Source: Larkinella arboricola
Lineage (GTDB): Bacteria; Bacteroidota; Bacteroidia; Cytophagales; Spirosomataceae
DNA length: 64,000 bases
Reading direction: 5' to 3'
NCBI RefSeq assembly: GCF_003259745.1
Contig: NZ_QLMC01000001.1
Location: forward strand, 868,001 to 932,000
The notes beneath the pieces were generated by a model. That model saw only the letters and a program-made list of their open reading frames with translations. It was not told the origin of the DNA and did no database searches. Shown here piece after piece: positions 34,658 to 42,337 of this stretch (its first letter is position 1; each line of letters starts with the position of its first letter). Made by a program: the position numbers and the translations under genes.

Positions 34658-34703
34658 GACAAGAGATGGTCACCTGTATGGTTCTGCTCTCTTACCTCAC
34701 TTT
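34651..34703. terminator. Bidirectional hairpin over the ends of two convergent genes
   Basis: AAAGTGAGACAAGAGA (34651-34666) pairs with TCTCTTACCTCACTTT (34688-34703) at 14 of 16 positions, loop 21 nt. The left arm contains the stop codon of the esterase gene (34655-34657). A looser extension of both arms reaches 34631 and 34720, where the right one touches the stop codon of the oxidoreductase gene. Related in purine pattern to the repeat at 45081-45158. Confidence 0.6.
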
Positions 34704-34718
34704 TTATTCACTTCCCAC

Positions 34719-35810
34719 TTAAGCGGTTGCTTCAGCCAGCGCCGGGTAATCAGCGAAACCTTTTTCACCACCGGCGTACAGCGTGGCAGCGTCAAATTGG
34801 GCTAGTTCCGCGCCCGTGCTCAGCCGTTCGACCAGATCGGGGTTGGCAATAAAAGGAGCGCCAAACGCAATCAGATCGGCCAGACCGCTTTGCAGGTCTT
34901 CTTCAGCCCGGTCTACGGTATATTTATTGTTCAGAATCAATGTATTGCTGAATTTCTCCCGAATAGTTTTGATCAGGGGACGGGTCGTTTCGGCACCATC
35001 CGGAGCCGCCGTATCGATCAAATGGAGATAAGCGATGCCGAGGTCGTTCAGCTTTTCGGCGAGATACGTATAGGTTTCCGGAATTTCGGGATAAACGGCC
35101 ATGTCGTTGAAGACGTTGTAGGGCGAAAACCGAACGCCAACGCGCTCTTTTCCGATGGCCTGGGCCGTCTGCTCCGCAATTTCCAATAAAAAGCGAGTCC
35201 GGTTTTCGACGGTGCCGCCGTATTCGTCCGTACGCTGGTTGCTGTGGGGATTAAGGAACTGGTCGAGCAGATAGCCGTTGGCACTGTGCAGTTCAACGCC
35301 GTCAAATCCCGCTTCTACGGCATTTTTGGCGGCCTGTACAAATTCCTGAATCGCCTGTTTTACGTCAGCCGTGCTCATTTCGCGGGGAACGGCATTCTCT
35401 TTCAAACCTTCCTGATCCGTCCACATGGGGCCTTTGGCCGGTATGGCTGAGGGGGCCACGACTTCCGCACCGGCGGGTAAATTCAGGGGGTGACCAATAC
35501 GGCCGGTGTGCATCAACTGCACGAAAGCATGGCCGCCTTTTTCATGAATGGCCTGTGTTACGGTTTTCCAGCCCGCGATTTGTTCGGCGCTGAAAAGTCC
35601 AGGAATCCGGGCGTATCCCAGGCCGTTGGGCGAGGGTGCCACGCCTTCGGTAATGATCAGGCCAGCCGACGCCCGTTGAGCGTAGTACTTAGCAATCAGG
35701 TCGTTGGGGAGGTTGTCGTAAGCCCGGCTGCGGGTCATCGGAGCCATGGCAATGCGGTTGGTCAGTGTTATCGAGCCGAGTTGAGCTGGTGAAAACAGTA
35801 GATTACTCAT
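34719..35810 (-). CDS. Old yellow enzyme-family alkene reductase (NemA-like)
   Basis: 363-residue FMN-dependent NAD(P)H oxidoreductase that reduces activated double bonds and electrophiles. It opens with LLFSPAQLGSITLTNRIAMAPMTRSRA, has QLMHTGRIGHP, and the substrate and FMN signature ELHSANGYLLDQFLNP followed by SNQRTDEYGG. The C-terminus has FGAPFIANPDLVERL. Length and motifs match N-ethylmaleimide reductases. An ArsR-type regulator lies just upstream on the same strand, suggesting induction by electrophiles (inference). Confidence 0.93.
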   Translation of the reverse strand: MSNLLFSPAQLGSITLTNRIAMAPMTRSRAYDNLPNDLIAKYYAQRASAGLIITEGVAPSPNGLGYARIPGLFSAEQIAGWKTVTQAIHEKGGHAFVQLMHTGRIGHPLNLPAGAEVVAPSAIPAKGPMWTDQEGLKENAVPREMSTADVKQAIQEFVQAAKNAVEAGFDGVELHSANGYLLDQFLNPHSNQRTDEYGGTVENRTRFLLEIAEQTAQAIGKERVGVRFSPYNVFNDMAVYPEIPETYTYLAEKLNDLGIAYLHLIDTAAPDGAETTRPLIKTIREKFSNTLILNNKYTVDRAEEDLQSGLADLIAFGAPFIANPDLVERLSTGAELAQFDAATLYAGGEKGFADYPALAEATA

Positions 35811-35895
35811 TGTTGTTTTTTAGTCTTGTTAGTCTTGGTTCGGCGGTATAACACATCTATATATTTAAAAGTTTGGATGTTTAGGGGCAAATTTT

Positions 35896-36165
35896 TTAAG
35901 TCAGCTTATCGAGGAAGCCTGACAAGTCCTTCAATCCTTCTTTATTTAAACTTAGGTTCTGATTCCGTCCTTCCTTTTGAGAGTTTACTAAACCGCTGTC
36001 AATCAAGGTTTTGACGTGATGAGAAACGCATGGTTGTGACAGTCCGGTCATTTGCTGAATATCCGAATTGTTCAAACTGCCTTTTTCAGAAAGAGCCAGT
36101 AAAATTTGTAACCGATATTTATCAGCAATGGCACCGGAGGCTTTTTCAATAAATTTGCAATCCAT
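35896..36165 (-). CDS. ArsR-family winged-helix repressor
   Basis: 89 residues from the ATG at 36165 (MDCKFIEKASGAIADKYRLQIL); a GTG at 36180 would add five residues. The HTH is visible as NNSDIQQMTGLSQPCVSHHVKTLIDSGLV, followed by the wing. A cysteine in the recognition helix (SQPCVSHH) could be a redox or thiol sensor; family members use such cysteines, but here this is inference. It is 85 nt upstream of the alkene reductase and probably controls it. Confidence 0.88.
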   Translation of the reverse strand: MDCKFIEKASGAIADKYRLQILLALSEKGSLNNSDIQQMTGLSQPCVSHHVKTLIDSGLVNSQKEGRNQNLSLNKEGLKDLSGFLDKLT

Positions 36166-36333
36166 CAGTTTGGGGAACACAAAGTCCGTTTAAACAGAAC
36201 ATAAATGCGTGTGTTTGCTTTATATTAGTACAACACGCTGCGCAAGTACGTTCACGATGTTGTAAAAATGGGTAACTTTCTTCAAATAGTCCAGCGAATT
36301 TACGATAAGTAGTTAAGAATTAGATAGGTTATC

Positions 36334-37374
36334 ATGATACGGTTTCTATTTTTATTCATGATGTTGCTGGCTATGGCTCAGACGAATCATGCCCAAACGG
36401 TTTCGAAGGAAGCGGTTACTTTAAAGTCGGTTGCTTCGTTTCCGCTGGGGGCAGCTCTCAATCCGAAACTATTGAACAACGCCTTGTATGGCCGGATTGC
36501 CGAACGGGAATTTAGCAGCGTAACGGCTGAAAACCATCTTAAAATGCACCATATTCATCCGGAGCAAAACCGTTATGACTGGTCGGGCGGTGATGCGTTA
36601 ATGGCATTTGCCCAGCGCAATGGGCAGCGGCTGCACGGGCATACCCTGCTCTGGCATCAGGCGGTTCCAAAATGGGTGCGGGAGTTTCAGGGTGATTCAA
36701 CGGCCTGGGAGCAATTGATCAAAGAACATATTCAAACCGTTGTCGGCCATTACAAAGGCCGGATTGCGGCCTGGGACGTGGTGAATGAAGCCTTTGAAGA
36801 GGATGGAAGTTTGCGAAAAACCATCTGGCTGGAGCACCTGGGGCCGGATTATATCGCCCGTTGTTTCCGGTACGCTCGCGAAGCTGACCCGGACGTAAAG
36901 CTGTTTTACAACGATTACGGGCAGGAGAGTAGCCCGGGAAAACTGACGGCAATGCTGGACATGGTGGCCGATTTCAAACGGCGCGGTATTCCCATTGACG
37001 GGATTGGTTTACAGATGCACACCAACATCCGGCACCCGGACCGCCAGATTGAAAACACCCTTCGGCAGACCGTCAATACCGGCTTGCTGGTGCATATTTC
37101 AGAACTGGATATCCGCATCAATCCAGATAAAAAACCGGACCTAGTGCCCACCGACGCCCTCTGGCAGCAGCAAAAACAGAAATTTGCGTCGATTGTGCGG
37201 ATGTACAAAACCGTCGTGCCGAAAGAGCAGCAGCACGGAATCACCATCTGGAACATCGGTGACGGCGATAGCTGGATTCCAAATTTCTGCAAATGCCAGG
37301 ATTTTCCGCTGCCATTCGACAAGCAGTATGCCAAAAAACCGGCTTACGACGGTATCCTAGAGGGTTTAAAATAA
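36334..37374 (+). CDS. GH10 endo-1,4-beta-xylanase
   Basis: Hydrolyses the xylan backbone. 346 residues with signal peptide (MIRFLFLFMMLLAMAQTNHA, then QTV). The single GH10 barrel shows ENHLKMHHIHPEQNRYDW, HGHTLLWHQAVPKW, the acid/base Glu152 in DVVNEAF and the nucleophile Glu257 in HISELDI. The end is GIL(E)GLK with no carbohydrate-binding module. It is probably secreted or periplasmic. With the CE15 esterase it forms a small hemicellulose cluster, though an old yellow enzyme and ArsR gene lie between. Confidence 0.95.
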   Translation: MIRFLFLFMMLLAMAQTNHAQTVSKEAVTLKSVASFPLGAALNPKLLNNALYGRIAEREFSSVTAENHLKMHHIHPEQNRYDWSGGDALMAFAQRNGQRLHGHTLLWHQAVPKWVREFQGDSTAWEQLIKEHIQTVVGHYKGRIAAWDVVNEAFEEDGSLRKTIWLEHLGPDYIARCFRYAREADPDVKLFYNDYGQESSPGKLTAMLDMVADFKRRGIPIDGIGLQMHTNIRHPDRQIENTLRQTVNTGLLVHISELDIRINPDKKPDLVPTDALWQQQKQKFASIVRMYKTVVPKEQQHGITIWNIGDGDSWIPNFCKCQDFPLPFDKQYAKKPAYDGILEGLK

Positions 37375-37377
37375 AAA

Positions 37378-37408
37378 ATCGGTTGAAAGTCTGCTGCTTT
37401 CAACCGAT
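37378..37408. terminator. Bidirectional terminator between convergent genes
   Basis: ATCGGTTGAAAG (37378-37389), loop of 7, CTTTCAACCGAT (37397-37408): 12 perfect pairs. On the minus strand the stem is followed by a T-rich run (complement of 37370-37377), so it acts best for the gene ending at 37455. It starts 4 nt after the xylanase stop. Confidence 0.85.
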
Positions 37409-37454
37409 CGGATAAAACCCTACTGGTGGGTCTGGTTTGCTACAACAGTCCGTG

Positions 37455-38588
37455 TTAAAATTGAATCCCGACGTTCAGGCCCGGCCACATCCGTACCCGA
37501 ACCTGCTCATCGTCCCACCGACGGGCAAACGTCCGGTCGTAAACGGACCACTTTACCCACTCCGTACCGACGCCTTCGCCGGTTTCAAATTTCGTTACCT
37601 GTACGTTGAAGGTGGGGGTGACGGTCAGGGCCAGGCGGTTGCGTAGCGGGAAAATAAAGCTTACCCGCGCCTGATTCAGCATATTGAGTTCGTCCCAGTA
37701 ATTACCTTCTTCCTGAATCTGGTAGGAAATGGCTTCGATACTGATCTGGTTGCGTTTCCCCATCGGTTGGTTGGTACCGAGCCCGTAGCCGTATCCCCAG
37801 CGGATGCTGCCCCAGCGGACATTATCGCCGGTGGGCCAGGCGGCTCCGACGGTAAAAATGTTGTAAAACTTCCGGTTTCCGCCCATTTTGTAGCCAATAC
37901 TGGCGTGAAGCGCGTCGCCCGCCCAGACTTCGAAGCGGTGGTAGCCGTTTTTGGACAAACTCAGCAGACCGATCTGCGCGCCATCGACGGTTTCGGCAAT
38001 GTTGATCAGACCAATCTGGGTGCCTTTGACCCGCTTGGCAACGTTGGCAATTCCCGCAATCTGAACACCGTCTACCGACTCGGCAACGTTGGCAATTCCA
38101 CCAACCTGGGCACCTCGGACATTTTCCCCGGCAATGTTGGCAATTCCGGCAAACTGGGCGCCTTTCACATTTTTACCGACAATATTGGCAATTCCGGCAA
38201 ACTGGGCGCCGTAAAGCGGGCCACCGGCAACGTTGGTAATTCCGCCATATTGGGCTCCGTCAACTTCATTCCCAACCCCGTTTAAAATGCCCGAGAACTG
38301 CGCACCTCTTACATAATCTTTTTCCAGACTAAACAAGCCGCTGAACTCAGCGCCGTCCAGTGCCGCGGAAAAACCACCCAGAAGGTTGAGCGACAGCCGG
38401 TTGCTGACAATACCGTTATCCATGCCGTTGGTACTCAGGGGCGGAACAAAGCCGATCTGGACAGGCCGGATGGGATACCGGTTTTGCCGCGCTTCGTTCA
38501 ATTGATTCCGCTGCTCATCGGTGTCCTGCGAAAAGGAAGAAGTCGTGACCCAAAAAAGAGAGATAGCAAGAGACAAGATTTTTTTCAT
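37455..38588 (-). CDS. Surface protein with LA_2272-type repeats
   Basis: 377 residues from the ATG at 38588 (signal peptide MKKILSLAISLFWVTTSSFSQ); an upstream in-frame ATG at 38693 gives a leader with no signal. Residues about 85-235 hold nine or so repeats of about 16-18 residues of the form GAQFAGIANIAGENVR, each predicted to add a turn of a beta-solenoid. The C-terminal 140 residues are strand-rich and end in a PGLNVGIQF-like beta signal, so an outer-membrane barrel is likely. The repeats match the LA_2272 surface repeat family first seen in Leptospira. Function is unknown. Confidence 0.82.
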   Translation of the reverse strand: MKKILSLAISLFWVTTSSFSQDTDEQRNQLNEARQNRYPIRPVQIGFVPPLSTNGMDNGIVSNRLSLNLLGGFSAALDGAEFSGLFSLEKDYVRGAQFSGILNGVGNEVDGAQYGGITNVAGGPLYGAQFAGIANIVGKNVKGAQFAGIANIAGENVRGAQVGGIANVAESVDGVQIAGIANVAKRVKGTQIGLINIAETVDGAQIGLLSLSKNGYHRFEVWAGDALHASIGYKMGGNRKFYNIFTVGAAWPTGDNVRWGSIRWGYGYGLGTNQPMGKRNQISIEAISYQIQEEGNYWDELNMLNQARVSFIFPLRNRLALTVTPTFNVQVTKFETGEGVGTEWVKWSVYDRTFARRWDDEQVRVRMWPGLNVGIQF

Positions 38589-38734
38589 GACCGTATAGGT
38601 GTTTACTGATGGACGGTTGTATGGTTTTAGATGAACGGAGCAATTGGTTGCCCCAACTGATCGTATGACCACCGTACCACGACTTACCCCCATTCGATTC
38701 GAAAAAAATCTTTACCCGAACCCGGTCGGCTGGT

Positions 38735-38742
38735 TATTTTTG
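38735..38742 (+). promoter_or_regulatory. Candidate -7 element for the WYL regulator
   Basis: TATTTTTG matches TAnnTTTG and ends at the GTG at 38742. Transcription would begin near 38749, so translation must start at the ATG at 38763 rather than at that GTG. Confidence 0.45.
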
Positions 38743-38762
38743 TGGAAAATCGCTCCTCCACC

Positions 38763-39734
38763 ATGAACCGCATCGACCGACTGACCGCTATTCTGATTCA
38801 TCTCCAAACCAAGCGCGTAGTGAAGGCGCAGGAACTGGCCAAACGGTTTGGAACCAGCCTGCGGACGATTTACCGCGACATCCGGTCGCTGGAAGAAGCG
38901 GGGGTGCCGATCGGAGCCGAAGCCGGAATTGGGTATTTTCTGGAAGATTATCACCTGCCGCCGGTAATGCTGACCCGTGAAGAGGCCACGGCGTTGCTGT
39001 TCGGAGCGAAAGTGATTGAAACCTTCGCTGATGAATCGATCCGGACGCAATTCGACTCGGCTTTGTACAAAATAAAATCCGTGCTGAAACGGACGGATCA
39101 GGAGCACCTGGACGATCTGGAACCGCGCGTTTACGTGCAGAAACGCGCCACCACGCCCCCATTTTCGGATATGTTGCTGGCGGATATCCAGCGAGCGATT
39201 AGCATGCGGCAGGTGCTGCAACTGGATTACCGGTCGGCTTATAAGGAGGAAACCACGCTTCGGGAAGTGGAACCGGTGGGTCTGTATCACTACGGTTCGG
39301 GCTGGCACCTGATTGCTTTTTGTCGGCTTCGGCAGGATTATCGCGATTTCCGGGTGGACCGAATCCGGAAGCTGGACCATACCGGGCAGACGTATTCCAG
39401 CCAGAATCTGCTTTCCTTACCGGCTTACCTCGAACAGATTCAGCAGAATCAGAACCTGGAAGAAGTAGTCATCTTTTTTACGAAAAACGTAGTGCGGCAC
39501 ATTCAGGAAATGAAATACTGCTACGGGTATGTGTCGGAAGAACAGGTGGATGGCGGGGTTCAGATGAAATTTATGACGCAGTATCCCAAAGGGGTGGGGC
39601 GGTGGCTACTGATGTTTGGGAATCAGGTTCGGGTCGAAAAACCGGAGTCACTGAAGCAGATCATGCGGGAACTGGCGCTGGAGGTGCAGGAGCATTATAT
39701 TTCTGAACTCGGCGTCCACGGCTTGAAGGATTAA
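38763..39734 (+). CDS. YafY-type WYL-domain transcriptional regulator
   Basis: 323 residues starting MNRIDRLTAILIHLQTKR. An HTH_11 winged helix (about 1-60, with KAQELAKRFGTSLRTIYRDI) is followed by a WYL ligand-sensing domain (about 140-220, RQVLQLDYRSAY, REVEPVGLYHYGSGWHLIAFCR) and a C-terminal WCX-like part. The two genes that follow encode a GyrI-like effector-binding protein and a VOC protein on the same strand. It probably senses a small molecule, and its targets may include them; this is inference. Confidence 0.9.
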   Translation: MNRIDRLTAILIHLQTKRVVKAQELAKRFGTSLRTIYRDIRSLEEAGVPIGAEAGIGYFLEDYHLPPVMLTREEATALLFGAKVIETFADESIRTQFDSALYKIKSVLKRTDQEHLDDLEPRVYVQKRATTPPFSDMLLADIQRAISMRQVLQLDYRSAYKEETTLREVEPVGLYHYGSGWHLIAFCRLRQDYRDFRVDRIRKLDHTGQTYSSQNLLSLPAYLEQIQQNQNLEEVVIFFTKNVVRHIQEMKYCYGYVSEEQVDGGVQMKFMTQYPKGVGRWLLMFGNQVRVEKPESLKQIMRELALEVQEHYISELGVHGLKD

Positions 39735-39859
39735 CCCAAATGGCGGTTACACTCTTTTACGCTGCGTAATTCGTGTTCAGAACGGTTAAACCTACTGACA
39801 TACCGCTGTCATAACCGGGTGTTTATTTTGGGCGATTGTTCACCAAAACACCATTCGCT

Positions 39860-40315
39860 ATGCAGCTTAAAAAAGCCCCATCACTCACCACACTGGCCTT
39901 TTCAACCCGGACCACCCTCCCTGAATTGAACGCGTTTGTTCGAACGGTGGCACGGCAATTATACCGCGAAGCCGTCCGGCTCGATCTCGAAATTACCGGT
40001 CCCATCATCTGGCAGTACGACGGCGTTGATGGAAAACCGGAAACCGTTTTTCAACTGGATATTCTCTTGCCAATTCATTCGGCTCAGGGCGAACCGGCAG
40101 ATACTCTCGCGTTTAAGACCGTAGCGGCTTTTTCCTGTGCTTCGGTTGAGCATACGGGTCCCTGGGATGGGCTGGCTATCGTTTACCCTTCGTTGCGAAG
40201 CCGATTGATGCAGGAAGGGTATCAGCAGGGCGCACGGAGCCGGGAGGTTTACATCAATATGGATTTTGAGAATCCGGCTAATAATGTAACAGAAATTCAG
40301 GTTCAAATTATTTAA
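39860..40315 (+). CDS. GyrI-like/effector-binding domain protein
   Basis: 151 residues starting at the ATG at 39860. Sequence such as SVEHTGPWDGLAIVYPSLRSRLMQEGYQQGARSREVYINMD is the pattern of stand-alone GyrI-like domains (AraC/BmrR effector-binding fold), with a conserved acidic residue in the second repeat. Such proteins bind or hydrolyse small electrophilic or cationic compounds. It is 12 nt upstream of a VOC gene and downstream of a WYL regulator. The ligand is not known. Confidence 0.78.
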   Translation: MQLKKAPSLTTLAFSTRTTLPELNAFVRTVARQLYREAVRLDLEITGPIIWQYDGVDGKPETVFQLDILLPIHSAQGEPADTLAFKTVAAFSCASVEHTGPWDGLAIVYPSLRSRLMQEGYQQGARSREVYINMDFENPANNVTEIQVQII

Positions 40316-40327
40316 AACTACTCCATC

Positions 40328-40705
40328 ATGAAACTCAACGCAGGCATTATTACCGATAAGCTGGCCGAAACCAAAGCGTTTTACCAAACCGTACTGAACT
40401 TCGGCATCACATTCGAGAACGACTTTTACCTGTTGCTGCACACACCCAATCAACAGGCCGAACTAAGCTTTCTGCTGCCGAATCACCCATCGCAGCGGCC
40501 CGTTTTCCAGAAACCGTTTGCGGGCGAAGGCGTTTACCTAACGATTGAAGTAGGCGATGTAGACGCCGAATACCAACGCATCCGGTCGCTGAACGTTCCG
40601 ATTGAAATTGAACTTCGCGACGAACCCTGGGGCGACCGCCATTTTGCCATCGTGGACCCAAACGGGATTGGGATTGATATGGTAACGTATGCTAACCCGT
40701 CCTGA
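40328..40705 (+). CDS. VOC-superfamily (glyoxalase-like) protein
   Basis: 125 residues. Two beta-alpha-beta-beta-beta modules are visible: KLAETKAFYQTVLNFGITFEN and VDAEYQRIRSLNVPIEIELRDEPWGDRHFAIVDPNGIGIDMV. The C-terminal DPNGIGIDM is the standard VOC ending. The metal ligands typical of glyoxalase I are not all visible, so it may be a binding or resistance protein. It lies 12 nt after the GyrI-like gene. A very long hairpin follows the stop. Confidence 0.85.
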   Translation: MKLNAGIITDKLAETKAFYQTVLNFGITFENDFYLLLHTPNQQAELSFLLPNHPSQRPVFQKPFAGEGVYLTIEVGDVDAEYQRIRSLNVPIEIELRDEPWGDRHFAIVDPNGIGIDMVTYANPS

Positions 40706-40707
40706 AC

Positions 40708-40756
40708 CTGGGCTTACGCGGATTAAATCGGCCCGGTTTAATCCGCGTAAGCCCAG
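40708..40756. terminator. 20-bp perfect hairpin between convergent genes
   Basis: Arms 40708-40727 and 40737-40756, loop 9 nt, perfect complement over 20 bp. Beyond a one-base bulge three more pairs form (GAA/TTC). It fills the spacer between the VOC stop (40703-40705) and the Nudix stop (40758). Works as a terminator for both strands by position; a T-run is lacking. Confidence 0.85.
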
Positions 40757-40757
40757 T

Positions 40758-41255
40758 TCACGACAGTTGAGATCGCTTCTTCAGCCAGTCTTTTACCGCC
40801 GGGCCGGTGCCGAATGGCCACGGTTTTAGCTCATTAATGGGCACGAGTTTATAAGCCTGAAGCTCTTCTTCGTCGATCTGAATATCTCCCCACGCCCGGA
40901 CGTGGTAGGCAATGATCACTTCGTTGCGCTGGTAGAACGTGTACACGCCGAGCCGTTCGACAATCTCGGCTTCCAGCCCGATTTCTTCCTTGATTTCCCG
41001 CAAAACCGCCCGATCCGGTTCCTCGCCCGGTTCCAGAAAACCTGTTACCAGGCCAAACCAGTTGGCGGGCCAGCCCCGGTTCTGGATCAGAATAACCGTG
41101 TCGTTTTCGTACTCGACAATCGCGCCGACTACAGGCAGCGGGTTGTTCCAGAAGATATAACCACAAGCCGCCGAACAGATCAGCCGCTCGCGGCCTCCCG
41201 CAACACCCGGGATCAGCGAACTGGCACATTGGGGGCAAAAAGCCATTTTGGTCAT
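40758..41255 (-). CDS. Nudix hydrolase with N-terminal zinc ribbon
   Basis: 165 residues. A zinc ribbon (CPQC near 7-10 and CSAACG near 27-32) precedes a Nudix domain with GFLEPGEEPDRAVLREIKEEIGLE, a full Nudix box (Gx5Ex7REUxEExGU). This is the layout of NudC-like or related NADH/NAD-cap pyrophosphatases, though the NudC SQPWPFP signature is absent (the C-terminal ELKPWPFG is reminiscent). The start could be ATG 41255 or 41246. It is divergent from ruvX. Confidence 0.88.
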   Translation of the reverse strand: MTKMAFCPQCASSLIPGVAGGRERLICSAACGYIFWNNPLPVVGAIVEYENDTVILIQNRGWPANWFGLVTGFLEPGEEPDRAVLREIKEEIGLEAEIVERLGVYTFYQRNEVIIAYHVRAWGDIQIDEEELQAYKLVPINELKPWPFGTGPAVKDWLKKRSQLS

Positions 41256-41309
41256 GGGCGAGGAATCAAGGATTTCGGGTCAATATAAACAGCCCCGTTT
41301 GGATTTCCG

Positions 41310-41317
41310 TATATTTG
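41310..41317 (+). promoter_or_regulatory. Candidate -7 element for ruvX
   Basis: TATATTTG matches TAnnTTTG. Transcription would start near 41324, 17 nt before the TTG start codon of ruvX at 41341, which excludes the longer upstream reading frame. Confidence 0.5.
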
Positions 41318-41340
41318 CAACTCATTTAACGAATGTTACT

Positions 41341-41754
41341 TTGCCGAGACTACTGGCCATCGACTACGGAACAAAGCGCACCGGTTTGGCCGTTACGGAT
41401 CCGTTACAGATTATTGCCACGGCGCTGGAGACGGTTCCGACGTTCCAGTTGCTGGATTACCTGAAGCGGTATATCGCGAGCGAACCGGTAGAAGCCTTTG
41501 TGGTGGGGATGCCCACCCGACTGGATGGTTCTGATACCGACAATACACCCCGGGTGAAAGCGTTTGTGGGGAAACTGAAAACGGCTTTTCCGGACATTCC
41601 GGTACACTGGCACGACGAACGGTTTACGTCGGCCATGGCGCTACAGGCGATGATCGCGGGCGGGACTAAAAAGAAGGATCGGCGGGAGAAAGGGAACATC
41701 GACAAAGTGAGCGCAGTGATTATTTTACAATCTTATATGGAATCCAGACGGTAA
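41341..41754 (+). CDS. ruvX: RuvX/YqgF Holliday junction resolvase-like nuclease
   Basis: 137 residues of RNase H fold. LLAIDYGTKRTGLAVTD carries the first catalytic Asp, VVGMPTRLDGSDT follows, and HDERFTSAMA carries the second acidic site; KKKDRREKGNIDKVSAVIILQ ends it. In other bacteria YqgF processes 16S rRNA 5' ends as well as branched DNA. The TTG at 41341 gives the family length and fits the promoter element; the frame is open upstream to 41248 but that would overlap the divergent Nudix gene. The stop shares one base with the def ATG. Confidence 0.9.
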   Translation: MPRLLAIDYGTKRTGLAVTDPLQIIATALETVPTFQLLDYLKRYIASEPVEAFVVGMPTRLDGSDTDNTPRVKAFVGKLKTAFPDIPVHWHDERFTSAMALQAMIAGGTKKKDRREKGNIDKVSAVIILQSYMESRR

Positions 41755-42326
41755 TGATATTTCCAATAATTGCCTATGGCGACTCCGTTTTGCGGAAACG
41801 GGCGCAGGACATCGAGAAAGGAAGCATCGATGTGAAAAAATTAAGTGAAGATATGTTCGAAACGATGTACAACGCATCGGGCATCGGGCTGGCGGCTCCC
41901 CAGATTGGCAAGAGCATCCGGATGTTTGTGGTTGACGGCACGGCCCTCAACGAAGACGAACCGGAAGAAGACAAGGACCCCAGCCTGGACGGCTTCAAGA
42001 AGGTATTTATCAATCCGCAGGTTCTGGAAGAAAACGGCGAAGAATGGGGCTTTGAGGAAGGCTGTCTGAGTATTCCGCAAATCCGGGGTGAAGTATTCCG
42101 GCCCGAAATCGTCAAAATTCAATATTTCGATACCGACTGGAACGAACACGTGGAAGAGTACGACGGCATGGCCGCCCGCATCATCCAGCACGAATACGAC
42201 CACCTGGAAGGCAAGCTGTTTACCGATTACCTGCCTCCGCTGAAACGCCAGTTGATCCGGAAAAGGCTGTCCGACATCACGAAGGGGAATGTGAAAGCGG
42301 ATTACCGAATGAAGTTTCCGAAATAA
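41754..42326 (+). CDS. def: Peptide deformylase, copy 1
   Basis: Removes the formyl group from nascent protein N-termini. 190 residues with GIGLAAPQ (43-50), EGCLS (102-106, metal-ligand Cys) and HEYDH (146-150, catalytic Glu). All three motifs are intact. It overlaps ruvX by a single base (TAATG) and is followed 12 nt later by a second copy. Confidence 0.95.
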   Translation: MIFPIIAYGDSVLRKRAQDIEKGSIDVKKLSEDMFETMYNASGIGLAAPQIGKSIRMFVVDGTALNEDEPEEDKDPSLDGFKKVFINPQVLEENGEEWGFEEGCLSIPQIRGEVFRPEIVKIQYFDTDWNEHVEEYDGMAARIIQHEYDHLEGKLFTDYLPPLKRQLIRKRLSDITKGNVKADYRMKFPK

Positions 42327-42337
42327 ATCGAAGGGAA

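Noticed and set aside
37767-38285. A plus-strand open frame with repeated residues, and a possible CRISPR-like repeat array
   Set aside because: The repeats are the antisense of the LA_2272-type repeat gene; units are about 48-54 nt with no constant repeat and unique spacers, so it is not CRISPR.
41248-41340. Upstream extension of ruvX
   Set aside because: It overlaps the divergent Nudix gene's start region, carries no homologous sequence, and the -7 element lies inside it.
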